A stretch of 64,000 bases of DNA from Scylla paramamosain (taxonomy: Eukaryota > Arthropoda > Malacostraca > Decapoda > Portunidae): assembly GCF_035594125.1 (NCBI RefSeq), contig NW_026973697.1, positions 626,001 to 690,000 on the forward strand. The letters are read 5' to 3'. Under the pieces are notes generated by a model that was not told the DNA's origin, did no database searches, and was given only the letters and a program-made list of their open reading frames with translations. The position numbers and the translations under genes are program-made. Within the stretch, counting starts at the first letter, position 1. Every line of letters begins with the position of its first letter. Shown here one piece after another: positions 12,250-25,030 of the stretch.

Positions 12250-13022
12250 GTAACAAGTGGGGTGCCATAAGCATCAGTTTCACAGTAGGTACACATTAAA
12301 CAACGAAACTCTGGTAGGTACATGGTACGAGAAAGATTTAGGAGTTATAGTTAGCTTTTAACTCCGTCTAGGAATACAATGCATAGAGGCCAGAAACAGG
12401 GGAAATAGGGAACTAGGATTCACTTTTAGGAGTGTTAAAAGTAGAAGGCCGGAAGTAATATTAAAGTTATACTTGGCACTGGTCAGACCTCATCTCGACT
12501 ACGCTGTACAGTTCTGGTCCCCACATTACAGGAAAGATATAGGTCTATTAGAATCAGTACAGAGGAGGATGACTAAAAGAATACAGGGGATGAGGAGTAT
12601 TCCTTACGAGGCGAGGTTGAAGCTGTTAAATCTACATTCTTTAGAGAGACGTAGGTTAAGAGGAGACCTGATAGGAGTCTTTAAGTGGTATAAGGGTTAT
12701 AACAAAGGGGTTGTAAACAAAATTCTTAGGATCAGCAACCAGGATAGAACAAGAAATAATGTGTTCAAGCTTAAAAAAAATTAGGTTTAGGAAGGAAATA
12801 GGAAGAATCTGGTTCTCGAATAGAGTGGTGGATGAGTGGAACGAACTCAGTAATCATGTTGTTAGTTCTAAGACATTAAGGAGCTTTAAGTGAATATTAG
12901 ACAGGTTTATGGATGGGGATGATAGGTGGAAATAGGAAAGTATATTTCATACAGGGACTCCCACGTGTAAGCCTGATCCTTTCCTGCAGCTTCCCTTATT
13001 TATTATGTTCTTATGTTCTTAA
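12250..13022 (+). mobile_element. CR1/L2-like LINE 3' fragment
   Basis: Starts near an RT motif B relic (SGVPxxSV), jumps by deletion to LVGTWYEKDLGVIV, and continues LVRPHLDYAVQFWSP, LESVQRRMTKRI, NLHSLERRRLRGDLI, WFSNRVVDEWNELSNHVV and a final FMDGDDRW. This is the RT C-terminal region of CR1/L2-type LINEs. Frameshifts and stops occur at about 12,360, 12,782 and 12,890. It ends in a TTATGTTC-type microsatellite tail (13003-13020). Clade assignment is tentative. Confidence 0.8.
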
Positions 13023-13166
13023 TGTAGAAGTCTTATTAATCTTTCACTAGAACCATAACAAGAAAAAAAAAAAACACTAAAAAACATGTACAGCTTCAAC
13101 AGGAGCTTTTGAAAGTAGTGGACGTGCCGCGCAGAAGTGGATCAGATTATGGTCTTTATTCTGATG

Positions 13167-13381
13167 AACAGACACCCTGCTCGCCACTCGTCGCCCTGAT
13201 GGTGATAATGATTAATAATGACACCAAGTCAATCTCCACCTGTGCCATCCACCCACCTCCCTCCTTCCACGCGAGAGACAGCCACGCAACCTATCCGCCC
13301 TCGCCAGGATTGATTAATGAGCTTGTGACAGGAAGCATCTCAGGGGAAGGAAAGACGTGATCTCATATTCCCTGATGGTTC
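13167..13381 (+). repeat. duplicated segment, copy A
   Basis: About 90% identical by eye to 15240-15448, including CCAAGTCAATCTCCACCTG and GAGCTTGTGACAGGAAGC. Both copies are followed by a (GGT)n and then a (CTA)n array. No coding role is seen. Confidence 0.85.
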
Positions 13382-13412
13382 TGTCTGTGTGTGTTCCTCT
13401 TAATGATGCTGG

Positions 13413-13520
13413 TGATGGTGGTGGTGGTGGTGGTGGTGATGGTGGTGGTAGTGGTAATGCTTATTGGTGATGGTATTACTTTCTTTTCCATTTATGTACA
13501 TCTACTATCATTACTATGTT

Positions 13521-13579
<59 letters not shown>

Positions 13580-13603
13580 GTACTACTACTACTACTACTA
13601 CTA
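13413..13603. repeat. (GGT)n and (CTA)n arrays
   Basis: (GGT)n about 13413-13450 and (CTA)n 13522-13603, downstream of duplicated segment copy A. Confidence 0.95.
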
Positions 13604-13695
13604 TAAGTCATTAATGTTACACAGTGCTTTCTCGCAACTTTCCTTCCTATTGTTCCTCATTTAATTACGTCAGCGGTATGCCATTTAACTATATC

Positions 13696-14019
<324 letters not shown>

Positions 14020-14106
14020 GGATATTTCAAGCGTTGTGAGTTACTTGAAATTGCTGGTGAGGGAAGAGGGAAGGGAAGTTCTTTAGTGACAGAGAACAGT
14101 GAAGAG

Positions 14107-14441
14107 TGCTGAGGGCTGCTGAGTGGCGGGTGGTCAGCGTTGGTCTTTTGGAGAGTTTGGCGTGTAACAGGAGTGAAAGTTAGCAGAGGAAACATGCATA
14201 TAAAAATAAAACTGATCAAGAAAAGTGGAAGCGGCGTTAGTTAAAGACTGGAGCGTTCCTCATCACCTCACGGATTCACTTCAAGAGAAAAAAAAACCCA
14301 AGAAAGGCAAATGATGATGACGAGAACGAGCAGTCAGCTCACGACGCGCAGCTGAAACTCGATAATGTTCAATACCTGCCGTGAAATTAACTCATTTTGT
14401 GCCGCTGCCTCCGCCCTTGACAACACCACGGCTCAGCATCC
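14107..14441 (+). repeat. unclassified interspersed repeat, copy 1
   Basis: Clear diverged similarity to 29303-29612 in the same orientation: GGCGGGTGGTCAGCGTTGG, GCGTTAGTTAAAGACTGGAG, AAACTCGATAA, CAATACCTGCCGTGAAATTA and a GC-rich CCGCC end. No ORF, tRNA-like head or terminal repeat is recognised. Confidence 0.75.
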
Positions 14442-14528
14442 AGGAAACCTCCCCTACATTACCAATAAAAGACGCTAGGAAGGAAATGCATGCTTTAAGG
14501 TTGATGTGGCAGGCAACGCTGGTATAAT

Positions 14529-14939
<411 letters not shown>

Positions 14940-15239
14940 CTGTGTTTTAATTAGTGTTTTTCATGGAAGCGTCTTTAATCCACGTGTGGTGTGTGTAGGA
15001 TACAAATGACATTCACGTAGCCAGTGGTTGCATTGGTGAAGCAGAAGGGCGTAGCTGTCAGACGTCATCACCTACATGGAAATGTTGACCAGTGTTTAGA
15101 ATTACTGGCTCAAGTGACTGCTCTTGTGTCATAGGAAAGGAATTACATCAAGCATCACGAGGAACAGTAACGTTTTCATTACTGCGTGACTCACACTCGT
15201 GAAAGACAAACACCCAAACAAGTAGCTGTAATTCCTCGC

Positions 15240-15448
15240 AGACGCTCTGCCCGCCACTCGCCTCCCTGATGGTGATAGTGACGAATAATGTCACCAAGTC
15301 AATCTCCACCTGTGCCATCCACCTGCCTCCCTCCTTCCACGCGAGACAGCCACGCAATCTTCCATCCGCGACAGGATTGGTTAATGAGCTTGTGACAGGA
15401 AGCATCTCAGGGGAAGGAAAGACGCGACCTCATATTCCCTGGCGGTTG
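15240..15448 (+). repeat. duplicated segment, copy B
   Basis: Partner of 13167-13381 with the same downstream order of arrays ((GGT)n 15484-15523, then CTA-rich). Copies A and B are about 2.07 kb apart, start to start. Confidence 0.85.
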
Positions 15449-15483
15449 TCAGTCACTCTCCCCTTTCATGAGCCTGTGATGTG

Positions 15484-15634
15484 TGGTGGTGGTGGTGGTG
15501 GTGGTGGTGGTGGTGGTGGTGGTAATATTTGTTTGAAGTAATATTTGTTGTTAATATTTGTTTATTAATGGTACTAACTGCCTTTTCAGTCACCTACAGC
15601 AACAAGAACAAGAACATTAACTACTACTACTATG

Positions 15635-15672
<38 letters not shown>

Positions 15673-15712
15673 GCTACTACTATCACTAAAAACCACCACC
15701 ACTACAACAACA

Positions 15713-15781
<69 letters not shown>

Positions 15782-15793
15782 GCTGCTACTACC

Positions 15794-15824
<31 letters not shown>

Positions 15825-15845
15825 ATAATAATGATAATAATAATA
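15484..15845. repeat. (GGT)n and long (CTA)n arrays
   Basis: (GGT)n 15484-15523. CTA-rich array 15621-15845 with CAC/CAA interruptions and a TAA-rich end. The following 15,846-16,378 shows no gene, only a small CTA array at 16,240-16,275. Confidence 0.95.
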
Positions 15846-16374
15846 CTGCAGGTATAAGTCATACATGTAGATAATAGGAGGAGGAAGTAAAATAAGCCTT
15901 GGAGAGATGCCGGCTCAATAACGCTGATCAAGAAGGTAGATAACTGGCAGGTTTTCTGATGAAGCGGATCATTAGATAAAAAAAAAGTTTTCATCACGTC
16001 ACTGAACACCACCCACAACACAAGCCTCAAAAACTCGCAGTCTCACCTCAGTGCCTCAAGGTAGGAGTTAAGTTATAGAGGGGCATTAACAGTTGTAATC
16101 TGTGTCTTGTGTTGATTATAGAGGGATGGGGAGCCTTGTTGTTAGCTCTGGAAGGAAAGGAACTGTCCGTTAACACAGTCACTTCACGCCTATTATCTAC
16201 AAAACTCACTGGTGTGTGCATAGAGCTTAAAGATGTTACACTACTACTACTACTACTACATTACTACTATTACTACCACATGTTAACTATTCACCTGTCT
16301 TCTAATCTCACGTGAAATATACCCGATTGACTGATTAGCAAACGATTGGGAGAGGTAATAAGGGCGATACTGAG

Positions 16375-16768
<394 letters not shown>

Positions 16769-17065
16769 TCTGTTTCTTTTCGTATCCTTTCTTTGTACCA
16801 CAGTAAATGTAATCCAGGCTGAGGGCGTGGAATGAATGGAGGGAAAGCACTGAATACCTCTCGGCACAGTGACAAAAGATACTTTCTGCTCCAGGAAAAC
16901 TAAGAAAGTGCCTGGTAAAGTATTAGAAGCGAGTGCATGTTTGGCAGCGCTGCTTCTTCCTGGAAAAAATGCGAAGGGGGAATGTAAGAGAGTGAGAAAA
17001 AAAAAAGAAAGAAACTGAGAAATACGAGTAAGTTGTCCAACATTCTTTTCCTTTTTGTCCCTCAG

Positions 17066-17150
17066 CCTCGGCCGCGGACAGCCCCGTGATGGTCAGCCCT
17101 CCAAGTGTGCTCATCTTAGCAAGGCCTTCCTCTCCCAGACTACCAAAACG
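17066..17150 (+). CDS. candidate coding exon of unknown gene (possible SLC35F 5' exon)
   Basis: A GC-rich open stretch reading SAADSPVMVSPPSVLILARP and onward is preceded by a pyrimidine tract and CAG (17063-17065) and followed by GTGTGT (17151). It looks like an exon on base composition alone. Taken with its open frame it leaves a 2-nt split codon. That would join in frame to the SLC35F exon only if the AAAG at 27164-27167 served as acceptor in place of the better CAG at 27160-27162. No family match is recognised, and an untranslated or chance origin is quite possible. Confidence 0.2.
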
Positions 17151-17411
17151 GTGTGTACACGCTGAAAGCAACACCTGCTCGCCCACCTCCCACTGCCACC
17201 CCACACCCCACTCACCCACCACTGCACCACTTCTCTCCTTCATAATGATCCATCATTTTTCCTCACCACCTGCTCCACCCCCTCCTCGCCACTCAACACT
17301 TCTCTAACAGCCACCTCGCTTCTGAGTAAATTCCACCCATAAAGATTACTCTCTGCAAACGTAAATTAAAATAATTCCCTACATCATAAAGTTCCCCTAA
17401 TGTAATAACAC

Positions 17412-17550
17412 AATGTGTCTTAACCTAACCCAACTTGATCTAACGTAACCTAATCTAACCTGACCTAGATCTAACCTTGCCTTAGTTTACCTTACCTTAC
17501 CTTACCTTACCTCACTTCACCTCATCTTACCTTTCCTTGCCTAGTTTATC
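17412..17550 (+). repeat. degenerate telomere-like TAACC/TTACC repeats
   Basis: Scattered units CTTAACC, TAACCTAAC, TCTAACC and a run of TTACC (about 17,485-17,512) resemble decayed TTAGG-complement repeats. Confidence 0.55.
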
Positions 17551-17863
17551 ATGAGATCGTAACTTAACACGGTAGTCACTCGTATTTTTGGGAAGAGTTA
17601 CTTGAAGGGAAATCTTGTTGATGCAATGTTCACGGAATTTTATATAAGAACTTAAACATCACACACAACCACCTCATCTCCGCCACACTTCCCAGTGATA
17701 AATCGTAACACTTCCTTCTTAGCCGCAGCGCCTCTACCATTCAAACACCTGCTCCTCACTCACAACTCCCTAATATACATCAGTGCATCTCATTACCAAC
17801 CACCACCTTCTCTTTCACAGATACTCCAAGCCACTTGCAGCTCACGTCTCTGTCCCCACGTCT

Positions 17864-17864
<1 letters not shown>

Positions 17865-17907
<43 letters not shown>
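17865..17907. repeat. (CA)n microsatellite
   Basis: About 21 CA units in a C-rich region. The surrounding 17,600-18,120 has no recognisable gene. Confidence 0.95.
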
Positions 17908-17909
<2 letters not shown>

Positions 17910-18139
17910 ATGCCCGTCCCTCACCACCCTCACCACCCACTGCCTGCCACTCACCTGCCACCCTCCGCTCCTCACGATTTACAACACGTCCATCACCGCC
18001 TACCGTCTGTTCCTCTCCTTCATCAAACCCACCTCGCCTCTCAGCCTGTCACTCCGCACTGTGCTCACATTTCCTTATCAATCTGTACCATCGCATTAAT
18101 ACTTTTTTCATACATGACTGGCCTAGATATCAGATTGGA

Positions 18140-18325
18140 TAAGAAGTAACGGGTTCAACTCTGATTAAGCTAGATTTGAAAATGAGATAGGAGGATATTG
18201 GTTCTTAAATTGGATGGCAAGGCTGGAATACATTTTGTTACGAGGTTATTAGTTAGAACAATTAAAAAAAGAAAATAAGAGAAGATTAGACAGATTTATG
18301 AATGGGAATGATGGGTATTCAAGTT
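18140..18325 (+). mobile_element. heavily decayed CR1-like LINE 3' relic
   Basis: It resembles the end of the 12,250-13,022 element: an RFRxDIG...WF-like string, then ACAGATTTATGAATGGGAAT matching the FMDGDD end. Many stops. A weak call from pattern similarity. Confidence 0.4.
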
Positions 18326-18329
18326 TTCA

Positions 18330-19329
18330 AGTTAATATTACTTAATTTCGAGTAGGAATATATGTTTAAGTCCTAACGAGATTGTTTAGCTATATTACTT
18401 TTCCTAAAATAAGTGGAATATGATAATGAAAGGAGACACAAGATGAAACAAGAGTACGTATTACGCCAACGTTCTGCTGTTGCCTTTCTTGGAGAGAGTT
18501 AGGTTGATGCCATTCACCTGCCTTACCTGTACAACACTTACAGCCGCAGTATTCGAGGAAACTAGCTACAGAATAAAGGAAAATAAAGGCGTGATCTAAT
18601 GGTATAGTCTTGATCAGAAGTCGAGTAGCACACAGCATTTCTTTCCGTAGTGTTTTCCTTCAATCCCAAGTCCACTGATCTAGTAAGAATCAGTCAATTA
18701 TCAGATTTATTTCTTTCTCACTTAAATTTACAAGTACATACTGACTTACTTTGGTACACGGCTTGATTTTGTAGACTAGCCCTTCTTTTGAACTTGTCAG
18801 CATATCAAAAGACTTACGGTTCAGGATACACATTATGGGGGAATGCAACAAGTCAGGTGACCATAACTACTGTTGCTGGTAGCGGTGGGTATGAATGGCT
18901 GCTGGCACGGTGATGTATATGTGCACCTAGTTTGAGTGGACACATGCATTACACCTGAACTACCACGTGTTGGCTCACTGGCTTCTTGCAACTTCTCTTA
19001 CGTTCTTGTGACGGAGGGTGAAAATAAGAGACCGCCACGTGTTGACTTTCCAGTTAGCGACCCCTTGCACCTTCCCTTACGTTCTTATTACGGGGATAAA
19101 ACACTTCCGAGTCTCACGAACTCCAAGATAAGGGACCTCGGAATTGACAATGGAGAGGACGATTGAAAGGGGACGACGGGTACTGACTCCGCCTCCTCCT
19201 CGTCGTCTTAATGAGGCTTATCGATTTACTGAGTGGTGTAGGGGCGGGTCACGGCTGGTCCTGAGGGCCGCGGCTCACTGTTTCATGGTTACCGTATCCC
19301 ATATTTGCTTTCAACACCATTGTCAGTTT

Positions 19330-19330
<1 letters not shown>
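18330..19330. other. gene-free stretch with LINE scrap and 71-bp duplication
   Basis: Around 18,800-18,860 one frame reads YGSGYTLWGNATS, a scrap of LINE RT C-terminus. 18,963-19,100 holds two diverged 71-bp units (CCACGTGTTG...TTACGTTCTT). Nothing else is recognised. Confidence 0.4.
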
Positions 19331-19419
<89 letters not shown>

Positions 19420-19740
19420 ATTAATGGAGGTGAAGTGTATATTGTGTTTGGTCATGAGTGTAATATTTATCATGTTTTAAAAGGTTATGTGATGTTAAAG
19501 CTTTCACGTGTTTGTCAAGAGAATATTAGTAAGTATTTTTCTATTATTTTCTATTACAATTTCTATTACTTTATTTTATATAATTATTCTGCTTATCTAT
19601 CTTTTTTTTCTGCGTATCTGTTGGTCTATTTATCGAGATCTATCTATCTATCTATATCAGACTATCTATCTATGTCTACCTATGTCTTTCTATCTATCTG
19701 TCTTTCTATTTGTTTATCTATATCTATCTCTATGTGTGGC
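19331..19740. repeat. (CT)n and degenerate (CTAT)n
   Basis: (CT)n 19331-19417. A T-rich region with scattered CTAT/CTGT units at about 19,590-19,735. Confidence 0.9.
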
Positions 19741-21089
19741 GTGTATCGTTTCCATTGCATGTCGTAACAAAACCTTGGACGTTGTTTCCAATTCAAGGCC
19801 ACGCAGCGCACACCCTCTTCTGCTAATTACCTCATCAAGTTTTAATGAGTACGTGGAGAAATTTCGTAAAGGTGAATTAATACGAGGATACGCAGGACGT
19901 GACGGTGAGGCCCGAATGAGTTTGTTCCTGCCACACGCTCTCAAATGTAAAGGGCTTGTAGTGTGCAATTCAGGAAGCCCTTATCATCTTAATCCTCTGA
20001 CACCTGTAGGAGTTGTACATTTATTTTCACTAGGAAGTTTTACTCATCAAAAATTAAGCTACAGATACTAGAAAGCCTTACTAGATATTCAATGGTACCT
20101 TTTTCATGCGAGTCTTGTCTTTAAAATCGGTGTCTAAACTTATGCCAGACTGTAATAAGCTGAGAAAAAGCTGTAGCAGTCAGAGTTAAGGCTTCACTTG
20201 GCAAGTAACCAGAGTGGACTGCAGGAGAGAACTGTCACTGCTTCAACGGGAAAGTCTAACGTAAACTTGGAGCGTCGGTTTGAAGCTTCGATCTTAACTA
20301 ATGCGAAACACAGTTGGAAGCATTTTAGCATTTGCAGCAACACAGGGATCACATTTTCAAACATTTCCTGATTCAAACATTTCCTGGTTAGTTTCTATGA
20401 GGCCCTAGTGGAAGTTATTGAGGTTTTCAAGAGAGTTGTCGTAATTCTAATGATAGTTCAACCAGTATTCTGTACCATCAATAGGAAAAACATCCTTGGG
20501 AGCTCAACTGATCATCTGTGCGGCCTTAGAAAACAGCTCGTGTAGAAGCGCAGGCCGTTTCAAATCACGGGTTGGTGACACGAAAGTGATTGCACACCTG
20601 ACAAATAGCTTGATTTTTACCTTTAACAGTAATATTTCTTTATTAATTCACAGCAGCTCGTCGTTGTCTTATACATGTGGTGTGTGTGTGTGTGTGTGGT
20701 GTGTGTGTGTGTTGACTGGAACCTAGAAGTGGCGTTATCAGGATCTTACAGTTATGGATCTAAAACTCGGGTGCAGTCAGTCATCAGTAACATTCCCGTC
20801 CATCAAATTATCCTTTTAATGATTTCTCTTTCCAGGAGTGTGAACTGTATTATAGGAAGCAGGATTACAAAAACATCAAAACACGCTTTGTACTTTCTGA
20901 GAAGAAGCAACAGTATCATTTGCGTTCATCAATTTATCCTTTTTGTTCTCAGTCTCTCCAGGAGTGTTTGTAAAATATTATGGTAAGGAGAATTGCATCG
21001 TACCTTCTAAAAACCTCAAAATATTGCATGAGCGTTCTGCTTCCTGATGTCCTCCTCGTAAATTGTAGTATAAAGGAATGGGGGACAAA

Positions 21090-21090
<1 letters not shown>
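19741..21090. other. gene-free stretch
   Basis: No convincing gene. 20,350-20,590 resembles dispersed sequences near 38,510 and 41,660 (CTAGTGGAAGTTATT word). 20,810-20,980 contains two similar segments (ATCAATTTATCCTTTT, CAGGAGTGT) spaced about 125 bp apart. Short (TG)n at 20,677-20,711. Confidence 0.4.

Positions 21091-21129
<39 letters not shown>
21091..21129. repeat. (CA)n microsatellite
   Basis: About 19 CA units. Confidence 0.95.
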
Positions 21130-21131
<2 letters not shown>

Positions 21132-21399
21132 GCTCCAAAGACTATCTGTGCACGGCATGATCGACACTTTTGAATTGACCGTAGTATTGTATTCAGATTA
21201 CGCAGCCAAGATGGAAAGGATCAGTGTATGGGTACTTCTATATAGTGATTCGAAACGTGTGGAATGAGACTGTCGAAATACATCTCTACCTATACATGAA
21301 GGCTGGCATCTCAGCACTCCTTTCCCAATACGTATCGTCACTGGTCTCGAAATGTTTATTATAGAGTATGCGCCCATACCTTTGTGAAGCGAGTGTTCC

Positions 21400-21905
21400 T
21401 TCTGAAGCCTTGAAGCATTACATGAATCTTTGGCTTTTGGGAGGTGCCTTAATAAACTGTCTTATGTGAAGGACTGAGCGCTTATCATATCATATACTTC
21501 CTGTAAACGTGAAAAGCTTACGTGAATGGCTCTCGGTCTGTTCTGAAGCCTTGAAACACTACACAAATCACTGGCCCTCGGAAAGTGTCGTCTGTTGTGA
21601 AGTATTAAGTGCCAGTCCTCTCTGAAAACCTCAAAAGCTAACGTGAATCGCTGTCCGTATATTCTGAAGCCTTGAGATATTACATAAATCACTGACTTCC
21701 GGGAGGTGCACTCGTACATTGTCTTGTGTGAAGGAATGAGCGCTTATCCTCACGTGCGCCCTCTGAAAACCTCCAAAGCTACCTTCAAAAGCTGGCTGTG
21801 TATTCTGGGGATGAAAACATTGAAGGCGCACTCATACAAGGTGAAGAATTAAGCACACATCCTCACACGCCAAGATGAATGGTTCGCTGTGTACTCTGGG
21901 GATGG
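21400..21905 (+). repeat. degenerate tandem repeat, ~120-145 bp units
   Basis: Units open with TTCTGAAGCCTTGA at 21400, 21541 and 21662, with degenerate versions near 21,808 and 21,888. Each contains TTACATGAATCACTGGC-like, GTGAAGGA.TGAGCGCTTAT and CTGAAAACCTCAAAAGCTAA words. The last partial unit runs directly into the hAT coding remnant. Confidence 0.8.
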
Positions 21906-23097
21906 ATGCAGCTAACCCTTAACCTTGATAATATCCCATTAGACAATCTGACTGGTTTCGCATCAGACGGTGCATCAAATGTGATGTGTAACTACAACAG
22001 CGTCACCAGCAGACTGAGAGAAGAATGTCCAGGCATTACTGTCTTTAGATGTGTCTTCCACAGCATCCATTTGTGTGCTAGTGAAGCAGCTAAAACCTTG
22101 CCTCGTGCATGCGAGGAATTGCTACGAAACATATATAATTATTTTGCACATAGCGGAAATCGGAAATCAGAGTTTCAGGAATTCCAGGGTTTCTGCAATT
22201 TAAAACCGCACAAAATACTATATGGTAGTGCAACAAGGTGGTTATCATTACTTGAGGCTGTGGCAAGGGTTTTGGAGCAGTGGAGTGCCCCAAAGGTGTA
22301 TTTTCAGAGTAAGGTTTATGATTGTAGGTTGCTGGCTGTTGAAAACATTAGGAAGGCACTAGAGGATCAAGCAATAGTCTGCTATCTACATTTCTTGAAT
22401 TACATTTTGCCAACACTTCATTCGATTCATGACAAATATCTAGCCTGTATCGGTTTTTGGTACATTCCATTTGTCAGGAGCATTTACTTTGTAAAGTTCC
22501 CTTATATGATATCAACCCAGCAAACGGCAGCCTACACAAACCTGTTCATCAAATTTACCTTGGGGCAAAATTACACTCGTTGTTTCAGGCACCAGAATAT
22601 GTGAATAATGTAGATGTGATGACTGACATCAGGTTAAGATGTAGGACTTTTCTTATTGTACTATGTCAAGAAATCAAGAAAAGACTTGACTTAAATAATA
22701 AGTTATGGATGTTGACACGATATTTGCATCCCGGGAAAGTAATGGATCCCACCGCCAGAGCAAACATGTCATCCCTCAGCGACTTAATGGATGAACTGCC
22801 AAGGATCACCAATATGTATGATAAACAGGCTGTTCATAACGAGTGGAGAACTGTTCAGTTTTATAAATTCCCAGACCATCTTAAAGACCAAAGTATGATA
22901 TGTGCCTACTCTATGTTCATTTTATGACACTTACAGACGCCATGGGAAATCTCCAGTACCGGACCTTTGTTACATTTGCGCTTAATGACCTGTCGCTTCC
23001 AACTTCCAATGCTGATGTTGAACGGCTATTCTTTAAACTGAATATCATAAAGCGAAAACAGAGAAATTGCCTCCATATGAATACTGTTAATCATTAA
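21906..23097 (+). pseudogene. hAT-like transposase remnant (ZBED5-like family)
   Basis: Three frames in succession give one protein: LTGFASDGASNVM (RNase H-like catalytic region) with CVFHSIHLCASEAAKTLP and ATRWLSLLEAVARVLEQW in the first frame; PEYVNNVDVM and LDLNNKLWMLTRYLHP in the second (from about 22,450); and FVTFALNDLSLPTSNADVERL, the hAT C-terminal dimerisation motif, in the third (from about 22,930). The N-terminal BED finger and first catalytic segment are absent, and two frameshifts are present. This family is cut-and-paste transposase or its domesticated relatives. The frameshifts point to a dead element. No terminal repeats were identified, and the 5' side is the tandem repeat. 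Confidence 0.85.
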
Positions 23098-23298
23098 TGG
23101 CTTTGAGTGAGATTCCACTTCAGCAAGGTGACTGTACAACATTTGAACCTAGTTTAGAAATGTTATTGTGTGTCTGCAACTAAATCTGATCATGCAGTAT
23201 TCTTCATGTTGGCGGGTGATCACTTTATTTACTGTACATGTAGCTTTCTACACACTAATCATGCTTTTTTGGTAAACTAATTTATTTCCTTTTGATAA

Positions 23299-23722
<424 letters not shown>

Positions 23723-23725
<3 letters not shown>

Positions 23726-24278
23726 CCATATGTAGAAAATGCGCTATGTCTAGAAGCGATAGTGATGTCATCAGAGATAAGGCGTGGGAACGGAAGTTGT
23801 AGACAAACGACAAATATCATACCGCTGTTTTTTTTTTTTTTCTTTTTCGTGCTGGTAACAGATGATCCTGCACTATAACATTCCATGAATACACAAAGGG
23901 GGTATGAAATGAATTACTTAGGCCAAAAACAAGAAGAACAAGAGTGTAGTTATGCTGTGGGAAATGTGCTGAAAAAGCCTTTGCCAGCACGTTTTTAATG
24001 TGCCTGGTGACACAGGTATAAGCATTATATCAGCGCTGATACCATGGCCTCATCACGGGAATTCATTAACACTTGTTGTGTCAGGGCTCATGTTTTGGCC
24101 TCATCGCGGGAGTTGATTAACACTTCTAGCAGCTCTTCTTACTTTATCTAGCGAGGACGTTTGTGCACGGGCTGGGGAACGTATCTGGAACCAAAAAAAA
24201 AGGTCTTCTGCTGAACTGACTGTCATATGATATAATTTTTAAAAATCTACTGTTTTTGTAAAAGACCAAGGAAAAAAA
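23723..24278. other. gene-free stretch with short direct repeat
   Basis: 24,040-24,075 and 24,091-24,126 share TGGCCTCATC.CGGGA.TT.ATTAACACTT, a diverged 51-bp-spaced direct repeat. No gene is recognised. Confidence 0.4.
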
Positions 24279-24797
24279 ATGAGTGACGACGACAATTATT
24301 ATCCTCGTCATCTTTTTTGGGCATTACGTTTATTAGACAGTGGTGAAGAAATCGAATACAGTGAGAATGCAAATGTGGATAATGAAGGCGAGGATCTATT
24401 TGCTAGTGACGATGAAAATAAAGGAAGTAATGAAGGAAATTATTCACAAGTATTGGCAGAAGCAAGTAATACTCAGTATCCTTACCTTTGTTATGCATTA
24501 GGTTGAGGTGACTTTCCTGAAGAAAATGAAACAAGTGAAAGTGATGATATGGAAAGCGACGTTGTACTCACCAGTGACGGTGAAAGCGAAGTAAGTCATG
24601 AAGAAAGCGATTCTGAAGAAAATGAAGAAAATGATAATGCTAACACTTACGTGCGAACCCATGATGTATCCATACATGATGGCGATGAAAACGAACAAAA
24701 TGATGATGACAATTAATCACACAGTGACGGACTACATCATTATCTTCGTCATCTCTTTTTTGCATCAGGTTTAGAAGGCAGTGATGAAGAAAATTAA
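24279..24797 (+). pseudogene. acidic repeat-protein remnant with two in-frame stops
   Basis: One frame runs 172 codons from ATG 24279 with TGA at 24504-24506 and TAA at 24714-24716 before a final TAA at 24795-24797. The frame is otherwise maintained and strongly Asp/Glu/Ser/Asn-rich. Three spaced, related units can be seen: YYPRHLFWALRLLDSGEE, then QYPYLCYALG-stop-GDFPEEN, then HYLRHLFFASGLEGSDEEN. The unbroken phase and composition on both sides of the stops indicate one ancestral coding sequence. The family is unknown. Acidic N-termini occur in piggyBac and other transposases, but no transposase core follows. Confidence 0.5.
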
Positions 24798-24889
24798 GGT
24801 AATGAAACTGTCAGTAGAAAATATTATCGAAAATTGTGGCCGGAAACGCGTTTAAAGACTAACTGCTAACCATTCATTCCACACAAGTG

Positions 24890-25030
24890 AGGATTCTGCT
24901 GCAAGGCGAGGGAGAGGCATGCAGTTAGCTCATTCCTAAGAGCAGAGTGAAAAGAGCGATAAAAGACAGCAACAGAAGCTACATCGTGGCGGACACAAAG
25001 GTTGAAGACAGTCAGTTAGATGACAGCTAG
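24890..25030 (-). mobile_element. diverged fragment of the Jockey-like LINE 3' region
   Basis: It shares AGGCATGCAGTTAGC, AAAAGAGCGATAAAAGACAGC and GAAGACAGTCAGTTAGA words with 11,540-11,665 in the same (minus) orientation. Too short and decayed to encode anything. Confidence 0.65.

Noticed and set aside
15529..15874. Tyr-, Thr- and Ser-rich readings over CTA arrays
   Set aside because: Trinucleotide array artefacts.
21400..21905. CRISPR-like array
   Set aside because: Units are long, diverged and without regular unique spacers, and the genome is animal. It is an ordinary degenerate tandem repeat.
24279..24797. Reading the in-frame TGA as selenocysteine
   Set aside because: A second stop (TAA) follows in the same frame, no SECIS-like structure was noticed and the protein is low complexity. 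Pseudogene is simpler.
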